Assembly (NCBI GenBank): GCA_964472545.1
Contig: CAYYNP010000127.1
Span: forward strand, 1-25,830
DNA length: 25,830 bases
Direction: 5' to 3'
Source of the DNA: CAYYNP01 sp964472545
Lineage (GTDB): Bacteria; Planctomycetota; Planctomycetia; Pirellulales; Thermoguttaceae
In this document: in pieces, positions 9,101 to 15,458 of the stretch
Layout: every line of letters begins with the position of its first letter
Position numbering within the stretch: position 1 is the first letter of the stretch
The notes under the pieces: model-generated
Databases searched by the model: none
The model's input: only the letters and a program-made list of their open reading frames with translations
Told to the model about the DNA's origin: nothing
Translations under genes and position numbers: made by a program

Positions 9101-9268
9101 ATCGACGACAACCACCAGCGGATCGGCTTCCTTAACGACCGGCTCGATCAGAAGCGGGAGCTGTTGTACCTGGACTTCTATCGCATGGAATTGGCCATCG
9201 GGAAACTGCAAAACGGGCTGGCGGCGATCGAGTCGATTCAGAGAATCTCGCCGTTGGTCAGCGTGTGA
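6110..9268 (+). CDS. fliD: Flagellar filament cap protein FliD, greatly enlarged
   Basis: Caps the flagellar filament and guides assembly of exported flagellin at the distal end. The N-terminal FliD_N region (residues 1 to about 110: GLISGIPIQDTVDKLMEL) and the C-terminal FliD_C region (about 835-1045, ending in YLDFYRMELAIGKLQ) are both present. Between them lie repeated Flagellin_IN-like units of the type TLGDVIDAIN..GI-A-ARIN..GDGI-LIDTTG. Clear units are at about 154-232, 397-475, 510-600 and 640-720, with diverged ones near 300-365 and 743-805. At 1052 aa it is over twice the usual enterobacterial length (about 470). The ATG at 6110 has no strong ribosome site, but no other start fits the family N-terminus. 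fliS follows after 71 bases, a typical fliD-fliS arrangement. Confidence 0.93.
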   Translation: MGRIQTNIGLISGIPIQDTVDKLMELSARPRDMLAERTAELQAEQVAITELTALLVSVDVAATNLAREDIYDKRKATSSDEEVLTASVDGKPPMGSYQFTPLRTVQSQQLISSGFKSDTEPLGDGKLTFRFGDDVQRSAELEWFSGGTGIERGTIRITDRSGATSEIDLSAVLSVDDVLEAINSNRAIGVTAVAHGDGIRLIDTTGQTDSNLIVREVGGRTAASLGLDVIDAAADVVDGRDVLWLFDDLSVDELNDGSGVRTHAWLAEIEFRLREQGPDVEDDDWYKIDFSTIEKGSSNVLEEATLGEILAVINAAAPGKLVATIAPDGSNLVLADETHGDGSFEIAAANDQETLGDLGFTATESAEGPIIGRRIFGGAGTVLLSSLGGGRGLGELGSLELTDRSGHPEVADLSNAETLDEVIDAINAIEELGITARVNRARNGIELIDTTGLSDGPLIVASGDSTETAEKLGIAVDADVTQINGGDLHLQVIAENTLLDDLDGGAGVARGTMTIFDANGRQAELTVDAADGDTVGDVIDQINKLVDTVSKKSLEIHAEINANGDGILLRSTAGDSAGFHVDEGNSSTAADLRLLGFSTEAELDGAATQVIDGSTTHTLEFSRLTVATLLADLNGGNGVAAGSFTLINSNGDTALVDLSGENIRTVGDVIGAVEQLNAGVRAEINQTGDGLRLIDQVGGEDELQVLEGSETTAADLKLLGAAQQTRVDDADALVIDGAGVFDGIDSLEDLRQAVNASGAGVTATTFLDGSSKPHRLSLVSDRSGTAGRLVVDTSEAGFSMQQTVRARDALLVFGEPDMVAASVLVSSSSNTFSGVLADVTLQVKRASDVPVTVTVEASDADLSATVQTMVDNYNNFRGKLEEYTKFDPETETGGILTGDSTALRLDIELSGLFSGRFGSDGPYAALSQLGVDFNEDGTLGYHAGRLKTKFAADPDTVQRFFADENFGVATRLGDLLDQLTGIDNSLLTNRADTLAARIDDNHQRIGFLNDRLDQKRELLYLDFYRMELAIGKLQNGLAAIESIQRISPLVSV

Positions 9269-9339
9269 TCGTGGCGGTTGGCCCCGGCGGCCGAAGACTC
9301 GGATCTATCGTATCACTCAGAAGCAGAAAGGACTCGCCA

Positions 9340-9858
9340 GTGGAATCGTCGGCAAGACAAAACTACCTGGAAACGGAAGTCATGACGGCCACGCCGCAGA
9401 AACTCCAATTGATGATGATCGACGCGGCCATCCGCTCCGCCGAGATCGCCCGGCAAAAGTGGCACGCCGACCTCAACGACGAGGCCTGCGAGGCGTTGAT
9501 CCACGCCCAGGAGGTCGTCGGCGAGATGCTGGCCGGGCTCAATCCGGAGGTGGACGAGACGCTGGCCAAGAAGGTGGCCGCGGTCTACTTGTTCGTCTTC
9601 CGCACGCTGATGGAAGCCCTGCACGAGCACGACGAGAAGAAGCTCGCCGACGCGATTGAGGTACTCAAGGTCGAACGCGAGACGTGGCACCGGGTTTGCG
9701 AAAAGCTCGGCAGCACGCGGAAGCCCGGCGAGGAATCGGTCGCGGCGTCGCCTTCTGTGATACAGGACACCGCGACGGCCGGACCGCCCATTGCGCACCT
9801 GCCGGATCTCGGATCGACGACCGATTCGACCACTTCGGGGCTCTCTTTGGAGGCGTAG
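9340..9858 (+). CDS. fliS: Flagellin export chaperone FliS
   Basis: Cytoplasmic chaperone that binds the C-terminus of flagellin and keeps it unpolymerised until export. The motif ARQNYLETEVMTATPQKLQLMMIDAAIRSAE near residues 5-35 is the FliS signature, and helical segments follow to about residue 125. The remaining 45 residues are a Ser/Thr/Pro-rich tail beyond the usual 120-135 aa. The start is the GTG at 9340, with AAAGGA at about 9327-9332. The open frame reaches back to 9265, but that part overlaps the fliD stop and has no family similarity. Probably co-transcribed with fliD. Confidence 0.92.
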   Translation: MESSARQNYLETEVMTATPQKLQLMMIDAAIRSAEIARQKWHADLNDEACEALIHAQEVVGEMLAGLNPEVDETLAKKVAAVYLFVFRTLMEALHEHDEKKLADAIEVLKVERETWHRVCEKLGSTRKPGEESVAASPSVIQDTATAGPPIAHLPDLGSTTDSTTSGLSLEA

Positions 9859-9930
9859 GGCCTGGAGGCACGGGGGCGTTTGGTGTATTCTGTGGCCAAG
9901 TGGCGCAACGGTCGTGGTCGATCACAGCGG

Positions 9931-10002
9931 GTGGCTGGGGCAACGCGCAGCGGTGCCCCAGGTTTTCGCCACTGGGGCACCGCTGCGCTTTGCCCCAGCC
10001 AC
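9931..10002. repeat. Long near-perfect palindrome (30-bp arms)
   Basis: The left arm (9931-9960) begins GTGGCTGGGGCAA and the right arm (9973-10002) ends TTGCCCCAGCCAC. The arms are complementary at 29 of 30 positions around a 12-base loop (9961-9972). Weaker complementarity extends to about 9925 and 10008. There is no T-run and no open reading frame inside. It lies between fliS and mqnD. The structure is that of an extragenic palindrome or a MITE-like dispersed repeat, and may also act as a transcript boundary. Confidence 0.85.
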
Positions 10003-10073
10003 CCACTAGTAGGTTTGGCGACGACGCACATGCCCCCAAGCCACCATCGTACCCTCGATTCCGGAGCCCACCC

Positions 10074-10934
10074 GTGAGCGACCCCCGCCTGCTGATTCGC
10101 GTCGGCCACAGTCCCGACCCGGACGACGCCTTCATGTTCTTTGCGCTGGCGAAGGACCGCATCGATACGGGCGGCTATCGCTTCGAGCACGAGTTGGTCG
10201 ACATCGAGACGCTCAACCGCCGGGCGTTTTCCGGCGAACTGGAACTGACCGCCGTGAGCGTTCACGCCTACGCGCATTTGAACGACCGCTATATGTTGTG
10301 CAACTGCGGTGCCAGTATGGGCGACCGCTACGGCCCGATGCTGGTGGCCCGGTCGAAGGGGCCGCTCGAGGACTTCGTCGGGGGGACGATCGCCGTGCCC
10401 GGCACGCTGACCACGGCGTATCTGGCGATGCGGATGTGCCTGGGCGTCGACTTTGCGCACGTGGTGGTGCCGTTCGACGAAATCCTCGACGCCGTCGAGG
10501 CGGGCCAGTACGAAGGCCGCCAGATCGACGCCGGGCTGATCATCCACGAAGGACAACTGACCTATGCACAACAGGGGCTGGAGTTGATCGTCGACACGGG
10601 CCAATGGTGGTTCGAACAGACCGGGCTGCCGCTGCCGCTGGGCGCCAACGCGATCCGCCGCGACTTGGGTCCCGAGGCGATCGCCGACGTGCATCGGCTG
10701 TTGCTCGAGAGCATTCGCTACGGCCTGGAGCATCGCGAAGAGGCGTTGGACTACGCCCTGGGATACGGCCGCGGCCTGGACCACGGCAAGGCCGATCAAT
10801 TCGTCGAGATGTACGTCAACGACTGGACGCTCGATTTCGGCCCACGCGGGCGCGAAGCCGTCGCGGAGTTGCTTGCCCGGGGGCATCGGGCCGGGGTGAT
10901 TCCGACGTTGGTCGAGCCGGAGTTCGTGGGGTGA
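10074..10934 (+). CDS. mqnD: 1,4-dihydroxy-6-naphthoate synthase MqnD
   Basis: Cleaves cyclic dehypoxanthinylfutalosine to 1,4-dihydroxy-6-naphthoate in the futalosine route of menaquinone biosynthesis; cytoplasmic. The N-terminal signature GHSPDPDDAFMFFAL (about residues 10-24) is diagnostic for MqnD. DIETLNRRAF, AVSVHAYAHL and VPGTLTTAYLAM are further family segments of the periplasmic-binding-protein-like fold. The length of 286 aa is normal. The start is the GTG at 10074, with GGAG about 8 bases upstream; the longer open frame reaching back to 9684 crosses the palindrome and fliS. No other mqn gene is in the window, so the pathway is scattered or elsewhere. Confidence 0.92.
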   Translation: MSDPRLLIRVGHSPDPDDAFMFFALAKDRIDTGGYRFEHELVDIETLNRRAFSGELELTAVSVHAYAHLNDRYMLCNCGASMGDRYGPMLVARSKGPLEDFVGGTIAVPGTLTTAYLAMRMCLGVDFAHVVVPFDEILDAVEAGQYEGRQIDAGLIIHEGQLTYAQQGLELIVDTGQWWFEQTGLPLPLGANAIRRDLGPEAIADVHRLLLESIRYGLEHREEALDYALGYGRGLDHGKADQFVEMYVNDWTLDFGPRGREAVAELLARGHRAGVIPTLVEPEFVG

Positions 10935-10982
10935 TCCACAGACACGCGAGACTCTGGCTCTCAATGGGAAAGGGGGCCCGTC

Positions 10983-11570
10983 TTGATCAAGTCCGCAATC
11001 TCTCTACTCTGTGTGATCGTCTGCATTGCGAGCGTCTTTTTCGGGCTGATTGCCTGGTTGATACCTGCCGTCGGGCCGGAAGCTACGTTTCGTTGGTCGA
11101 TCCGGATTGCCTCGGTCGTGCTCGGCCCTCTGAGCTTGCTGATCTTGGTAGTGTGGGCTCTCAAGCCCGACCCGGTTCCAGACTTCCTCGCAGAAATCTC
11201 AGGCCCCTATTTCGGTCGCGGCGGCGTGTTGTTTGCGTTTGAAGTGGTCGTAAGACAGGGTGCCTGTTGGATGACTATCCACTATCAGAACAGGTTTGCG
11301 AATCGAGCGATCGTGGTCGCTGTCGTGCAACCGTCGCAGAGCTTCCTTGGGTCTAGAAACGACATACCGTCCGTATCAGTCGAGTTCCCCTGCGGCCCAG
11401 CCGGCTACGGTACCGTCAGTGTTCCCTTGGGAATTCCGCGCCAGTACCAAGGCAAGAGGCAGTCCTTCGACGTGGGCGCCAGCGCTCGGTACCCAAATGG
11501 TATGGGTGAATTGCTGCGCAACTGCGTTGGGCATCCCATGTTTTTGGGCAGACATCCCCGGATTTGGTAG
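10983..11570 (+). CDS. Small membrane protein of unknown function, probably frameshifted near its end
   Basis: 195 aa from a TTG start at 10983 preceded by AAAGGGGG. Two hydrophobic segments (residues about 4-29 and 37-58) should span the membrane, followed by a soluble domain (from about 65) with a repeated beta-like character (VSVEFPCGPAGYGTVSVPLG). I do not recognise a family. The frame stops at 11570 after GRHPRIW. Skipping one base there joins a second open frame (RFGSLALNLARVAVSGTPPRTL and on) that runs to 11766 with reasonable codon use. The original gene may therefore have ended at 11766, 42 bases before the convergent gene. G+C is somewhat lower than in neighbours. Confidence 0.55.
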   Translation: MIKSAISLLCVIVCIASVFFGLIAWLIPAVGPEATFRWSIRIASVVLGPLSLLILVVWALKPDPVPDFLAEISGPYFGRGGVLFAFEVVVRQGACWMTIHYQNRFANRAIVVAVVQPSQSFLGSRNDIPSVSVEFPCGPAGYGTVSVPLGIPRQYQGKRQSFDVGASARYPNGMGELLRNCVGHPMFLGRHPRIW

Positions 11571-11766
11571 TCTCGCGCTGAACCTGGCACGAGTTGCTGT
11601 GTCGGGCACTCCGCCACGGACCTTGAAGATCCCCTCACGCCTTCAATTGGATTTGCCGACCGGCGTTCAGGACACCACAAAAGGGCTTCCTGGAGTGGAG
11701 CACGATGAAAAGTGGGTACTGCCTGCAGATGCCGATTCCAACGCGGGCGCAGAAGGCATCGAGTGA
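11571..11766 (+). pseudogene. Probable out-of-frame 3' remainder of the upstream membrane-protein gene
   Basis: An open frame one register away from the preceding gene continues for about 65 codons to the TGA at 11764-11766, ending ADADSNAGAEGIE. It has no start or ribosome site of its own and begins exactly where the upstream frame stops. I read it as the detached C-terminus after a single-base indel, either a real mutation or a sequencing error. Confidence 0.4.
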
Positions 11767-11808
11767 AATCTCGGCCTCCAGTTGCCCCCAAGGTAATGTC
11801 TAGTGCGG

Positions 11809-13971
11809 CTAATCCGGCGTCCAGAGCTTCTTCTCTCCCCCCGGCTCTTCGCTGCCGGGGGTCCAGATCTTGCCGTCGTCGGCGGGGGCGGCAGGTGGAG
11901 CGGCGGCGGGTGGGGCCGTCGTCGACTGGTCCATTGAGGCCATCATCGGGTCTTGTTGCATTGGCGGTGGCGGGGCGGCGGTGCCGTCGGGCCGCAGCAC
12001 GCCGACCTGTACCAACAACTGCGTGAACGACTCGGCCACGCCCGGCTCCTCCAAGTGACGCGACTGGATGTGTTCGATCAACTGCCGCGCCTCGGCCGGC
12101 TCGCCGCGCGAGAAGCGATACGAAAGCTCCAGCAAGTCCCAGGAGGCACACGAACGCCCGGCGTCGAGGGCGGCCTGGCGGCCGGCGGTGATGTACTGAA
12201 GCGACTTCTCCGGATCGGGCTCCGAGCGGGCCAACAGGTTGTAGGCTCGCTGCTGGTCGGGGCCGCCGGCCAGACTCTCACGCTCGACCACTACCGTGGC
12301 AAACTTCCGTGCGGCGTCGGCCACGGCAAACATCTCGGCGCGGCGAAACGCAATCGCAAGCGCTTCGTCGGAGGCTCCTTCGGTCGCCAATCGCGGCAAC
12401 CGCGCTAGCGGTAAACGGTCCGTCGATACGCTCGCCGGATCGATCGCTTCGAGCGTCGGGAGTCCCAATTCGCTGCGAATCTCGTTGTAGTCGAACACGC
12501 TCGGGGCGCCGGCCGAGGCCTGCTCGAGCAAGAGGATCGCGCCGAGCACCTTGATGCGATAGGCTTCCTCGCCGGCCGCTTCCCGCGGCGTCTTGCCGTC
12601 GAGCACGCCGAGCTTCAACTCCGTCCAGCGCTGCAACATGGCCTCGCGGCGGCAGGTCGCCACCAACTCCTCGAACTGCTCTCGAGTCACGCCCTTCGGC
12701 GGGCGCCATTTGTTTTGCAGCAGCTCCTCGCTGGCCGACACGTGCGCCATTACTTCCTGCTGGTACTCGGCATCGAGCGCGTCGTCGCCCAATTCGCCCA
12801 GCAGGGCCTTCAACGCCTCGACGTCGTCGCCGGCCACGCCGATCAGTTCCAGCCGGGCGTCGCGGTCCGTCTGACGGCCGTAGAGCATCGCCTGGCCCAA
12901 CACACGCGCCACGCTCTCGGGCGTGAGATTCTCGGCCGATTCGCCGATCGGGCGATCCAACAGCAGATAGGCAGCCTTCGGCGGCGGATTGTCGGCGTCG
13001 CCGAACGTGGACGGGTCGAACGGCAGCGCAACGGCCCGGGCGTCGGCCAGCAGCGCCGTCTCGACCGGCTCGAAGTCCTTGATCGTTACCAGCAGCGAGA
13101 GCATCTCCATACGGTCGCCCAGCGGATCGTCGGACGAGAGCATCGCCTTGGCCTCGGCTTCCACCGCGGTTTCCAGCGGCACATCGAGCGCGGCGAACTT
13201 GCGCAAGGCCTCGACGCAGCCGTCGGTGTCGGCCAGCCAGCCGCGGATGGTCGCCAGGCTCTGCCAGACCACCGGCGCGTCGGGCTGCTTTTCGGCCAGC
13301 GCCGTCAGCAGCTCGGCCGCCAGCAGCCAGTTGCCCTGATCGACCGGAGCGACCGCCTCGGCGTAATCGGGCTTGTAGGGGGCGCCGTCGGGGCAGTCGT
13401 CGATCGGCGGGTCTTCCTTCAGCAGCAGCGGGATGTCGGACGAGCGGTGCATTTGCAGCAGCATGGTCAACGGTCGCTGGTCGTCGCGGACGATGCCCAT
13501 CTGCAGTTGCAGAAGCGCCCTAGCGGCTGCCCAACGGCGTTCGGCAGCCAATGCCTGGGCGACAATCTCCAACGCCTCGTAGGTCCGCATCTCGATCCGC
13601 CCATCGGCCAGGGCCATCGCCCGGCAGATGATCTTGGTCGCCTCGGCGCCCCCCTTCTCCACGGCCGTGATCATGGCCGTCTCGGCCAGAGCGATCAGGT
13701 TTTCCGGGTGTTTCTCGACGAAATGGGCCACGTTGGCCTTGGCGTCCTCGAAGCGGTCGGTCCCGCGCAGCAGCATCGCCTTGGTGGCCAACATGCATGC
13801 CCGATCGGGATTCTTCTGCAGGCAACTTTCGGTGAAATTCAGGCAGGCCTCGAGCTGGTCGCCCTCGAGCATTCGCTCGATCTTCTCCAGGTCGCCGAGA
13901 GAATCGGAGCAACAGAACTTGATTTTCTTGCCTGTGCCGCCGGGACAAAGCGAGTAGGCGTCGATGGGCAT
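11809..13971 (-). CDS. SEC-C motif and tetratricopeptide-repeat protein
   Basis: 720 aa, cytoplasmic by composition. The N-terminus carries a SEC-C-like zinc motif, SLCPGGTGKKIKFCC (Cys9, Cys20, Cys21). The usual C-x-C is C-P-G, so one ligand of the canonical motif is missing. The rest is helical, Ala/Leu/Glu-rich and TPR-like (for example LEKIERMLEGDQLEACLNFTESCLQKNPDRACMLATKAMLL, then further helix pairs). The C-terminus is a Pro/Ala linker followed by two WTP boxes (KIWTPGSEEPGGEKKLWTPD). The start at 13971 is chosen because the SEC-C motif begins there and GGAG lies 7-10 bases upstream; the frame extends 24 codons further without support. It is divergent from the SDR gene. The role is probably protein-protein interaction, but no partner is visible. 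Confidence 0.75.
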   Translation of the reverse strand: MPIDAYSLCPGGTGKKIKFCCSDSLGDLEKIERMLEGDQLEACLNFTESCLQKNPDRACMLATKAMLLRGTDRFEDAKANVAHFVEKHPENLIALAETAMITAVEKGGAEATKIICRAMALADGRIEMRTYEALEIVAQALAAERRWAAARALLQLQMGIVRDDQRPLTMLLQMHRSSDIPLLLKEDPPIDDCPDGAPYKPDYAEAVAPVDQGNWLLAAELLTALAEKQPDAPVVWQSLATIRGWLADTDGCVEALRKFAALDVPLETAVEAEAKAMLSSDDPLGDRMEMLSLLVTIKDFEPVETALLADARAVALPFDPSTFGDADNPPPKAAYLLLDRPIGESAENLTPESVARVLGQAMLYGRQTDRDARLELIGVAGDDVEALKALLGELGDDALDAEYQQEVMAHVSASEELLQNKWRPPKGVTREQFEELVATCRREAMLQRWTELKLGVLDGKTPREAAGEEAYRIKVLGAILLLEQASAGAPSVFDYNEIRSELGLPTLEAIDPASVSTDRLPLARLPRLATEGASDEALAIAFRRAEMFAVADAARKFATVVVERESLAGGPDQQRAYNLLARSEPDPEKSLQYITAGRQAALDAGRSCASWDLLELSYRFSRGEPAEARQLIEHIQSRHLEEPGVAESFTQLLVQVGVLRPDGTAAPPPPMQQDPMMASMDQSTTAPPAAAPPAAPADDGKIWTPGSEEPGGEKKLWTPD

Positions 13972-14103
13972 GGAGGAACTCCAATCGGAGGGGGCAGAAA
14001 GCGAGAGGCCCGCAACGGGCCGACAAGGGCGACATCCTACCACAGGGCCCCGCCACAGGGCAGGGGGTGCGGAAGGGCAACGCGATTCGGCCGGGCGACC
14101 CGG

Positions 14104-14132
14104 TTGCCCGCCGAACCGACAAAGACTATCTT
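14104..14132 (+). promoter_or_regulatory. Candidate promoter of the SDR gene
   Basis: TTGCCC (14104-14109) and TATCTT (14127-14132) are separated by exactly 17 bases, giving a leader of about 50 bases before the ATG at 14190. Each hexamer matches the consensus at four positions. Confidence 0.35.
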
Positions 14133-14189
14133 TCCGAGATACTACCGATGCTGCAAACCCCCTACATAGGTACCCTCGAGGAGAGACCC

Positions 14190-15146
14190 ATGGCGGAGTT
14201 GTCGTTGTTCGATCTGAGCGGAAAGAAGGCCCTGGTCACCGGCGGGGCGGTGGGAATCGGCCGCGGATGTGCCCTGGCGCTGGCCCAAGCCGGAGCCGAC
14301 GTGGCGATTGCCGATATCGACGAGGCCACCGGCCCCAAGACGGCCGCCGAACTGGCCGGCATGGGACGCGATTCGATCTTCGTCCCCTGCGACATCACCA
14401 ACAAAGACCAGGTCCAGGCCATGGTCCGCCAGGTCGCCCAACGGTTCGGGCGGCTCGACGTCGGTGTGAACAACGCCGGCATCGGCATCCTCGGGGCCGA
14501 CGAGGAGTTGGAACAGAAGGACTGGGACAAGGTGATCGACGTCAACCTTACCGGCACCTATCTCTGTGCCCAGGCCGAGGCCCAGCAGTTCCTCCGTCAG
14601 GCTCCGCCGGACGGCGGCAAGACCGAGGGCAAGATCATCAACATCGCCTCAATGTCGGCCACGATCTCCAACTGCAACGCGTCGTACAACTCCTCGAAGG
14701 CCGGCGTGGTGCAGATGACGCGGATGTTGGCCGCCGAATGGGGCACCTACAACATCAACGTCAATTGCCTCAGCCCCAGCTACCTTCTCACTCCCATGCA
14801 CGCCTCGACGCCGGTGATCGTCCGCGAACGGATCCGAGAGTTGACGCCGCTGGGATACGTCGAGCGGCCGGAGGATCTCACCGGCGCGGTGATCTTCCTC
14901 GCCTCGGCCGCCTCGAACTACGTGACCGGGCTCGACCTGGTCGTCGACGGCGGCCACACACTCAACGCCTGGCTGGTCCCGCTGAAGAGGTCCGTGCCGC
15001 CGCGCGTGAGTCCCGAAGAAGAGATCGTCCAACTCAAGCACGACCTCGACGCACTCGGTTTCGAGTACGACGCCGACGGCATCAACCCCGACGTGCATCC
15101 CGAAGTGGCCGGAGCGTTCAAGGCCGGATTCGGGATCGAAGATTAG
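14190..15146 (+). CDS. Short-chain dehydrogenase/reductase (SDR family)
   Basis: NAD(P)-dependent oxidoreductase, cytoplasmic. The cofactor motif TGGAVGIG lies near residues 17-24, NNAG near 94-97, and the active-site pair is Tyr166/Lys170 in SYNSSKAGV, with Ser154 or Ser156 as catalytic serine. The core of about 255 residues is followed by a C-terminal extension of about 55 residues (SPEEEIVQLKHDLDALGFEYDADGINPDVHPEVAGAFKAGF) not found in most SDRs. The start ATG has GAGGAGAG about 6 bases upstream. The best guess is a polyol or sugar dehydrogenase of the gluconate 5-dehydrogenase/xylulose reductase type, but the substrate cannot be read from the sequence. Confidence 0.88.
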   Translation: MAELSLFDLSGKKALVTGGAVGIGRGCALALAQAGADVAIADIDEATGPKTAAELAGMGRDSIFVPCDITNKDQVQAMVRQVAQRFGRLDVGVNNAGIGILGADEELEQKDWDKVIDVNLTGTYLCAQAEAQQFLRQAPPDGGKTEGKIINIASMSATISNCNASYNSSKAGVVQMTRMLAAEWGTYNINVNCLSPSYLLTPMHASTPVIVRERIRELTPLGYVERPEDLTGAVIFLASAASNYVTGLDLVVDGGHTLNAWLVPLKRSVPPRVSPEEEIVQLKHDLDALGFEYDADGINPDVHPEVAGAFKAGFGIED

Positions 15147-15158
15147 CACATTGTGGGC

Positions 15159-15177
15159 GTCTCGCTCCGCGAGACGT
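15159..15177. repeat. Short perfect hairpin after the SDR gene
   Basis: CGTCTCGC (15159-15166) and GCGAGACG (15170-15177) pair perfectly around a 3-base loop, 12 bases after the SDR stop. No T-run follows on either strand, so it is more likely an extragenic palindrome than an intrinsic terminator. Confidence 0.6.
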
Positions 15178-15188
15178 CACAGAACACA

Positions 15189-15458
15189 GGGCAGAACAGA
15201 GAGAACAAAAGGGGGCAGAGTGATTGGGCGTGCGTTGGCACGCCGGCAGTTCGACTTCGAATCGATCGAGACTTGCAGCGAGAATACGCTCGAACACTGT
15301 GCAGTCACCTTCCTTGTGGAGGATGCCCGCGCAAGCGTTGCCGCGATTGAGGGCGTGGTAGAAGCGGGCAGCTTCATCGGCACGTTTGAGTCTGGGCATT
15401 ACGGCAGTCCACGGGAATGCCAAACGGTAATCAACGAGTCCTGCCCCCTCTTCTGCCC
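15189..15458. mobile_element. Decayed RAYT-type element with imperfect terminal inverted repeats
   Basis: GGGCAGAA (15189-15196) and AGGGGGCAG (15210-15218) on the left recur inverted as CTGCCCCCT (15441-15449) and TTCTGCCC (15451-15458) on the right. TGATT/AATCA also recurs just inside both. The arms enclose the N-terminal fragment of a REP-associated transposase and nothing else. This looks like an internally deleted, non-autonomous copy. Its right end overlaps the 3' end of the HEAT-repeat gene. Confidence 0.55.
15220..15423 (-). pseudogene. N-terminal fragment of REP-associated tyrosine transposase (Y1_Tnp)
   Basis: 68 codons read MPRLKRADEAARFYHALNRG, then HKEGDCTVFERILAASLDRFEVELPACQRTPNH, which is recognisably the N-terminus of the RAYT/Y1 transposase family (usual pattern YHVLNRGN..IFHKE-D-AFERIL..AY-LMPNHWH). 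Similarity stops at PNH, inside the HUH metal-binding motif. The next bases are the inverted-repeat motif. The catalytic Tyr and the remaining roughly 150 residues are absent, so it cannot be active. Confidence 0.75.

Noticed and set aside
9585..10964. 459-codon minus-strand frame opposite fliS and mqnD
   Set aside because: Crosses two recognised genes and the palindrome; low-complexity His/Gln/Arg-rich translation.
12715..14169. 484-codon plus-strand frame opposite the SEC-C/TPR gene
   Set aside because: Shadow of the real minus-strand gene; no signal, motif or ribosome site.
13964..15223. 419-codon plus-strand frame overlapping the SDR gene in another register
   Set aside because: Arg-rich translation; the SDR frame has all family motifs.
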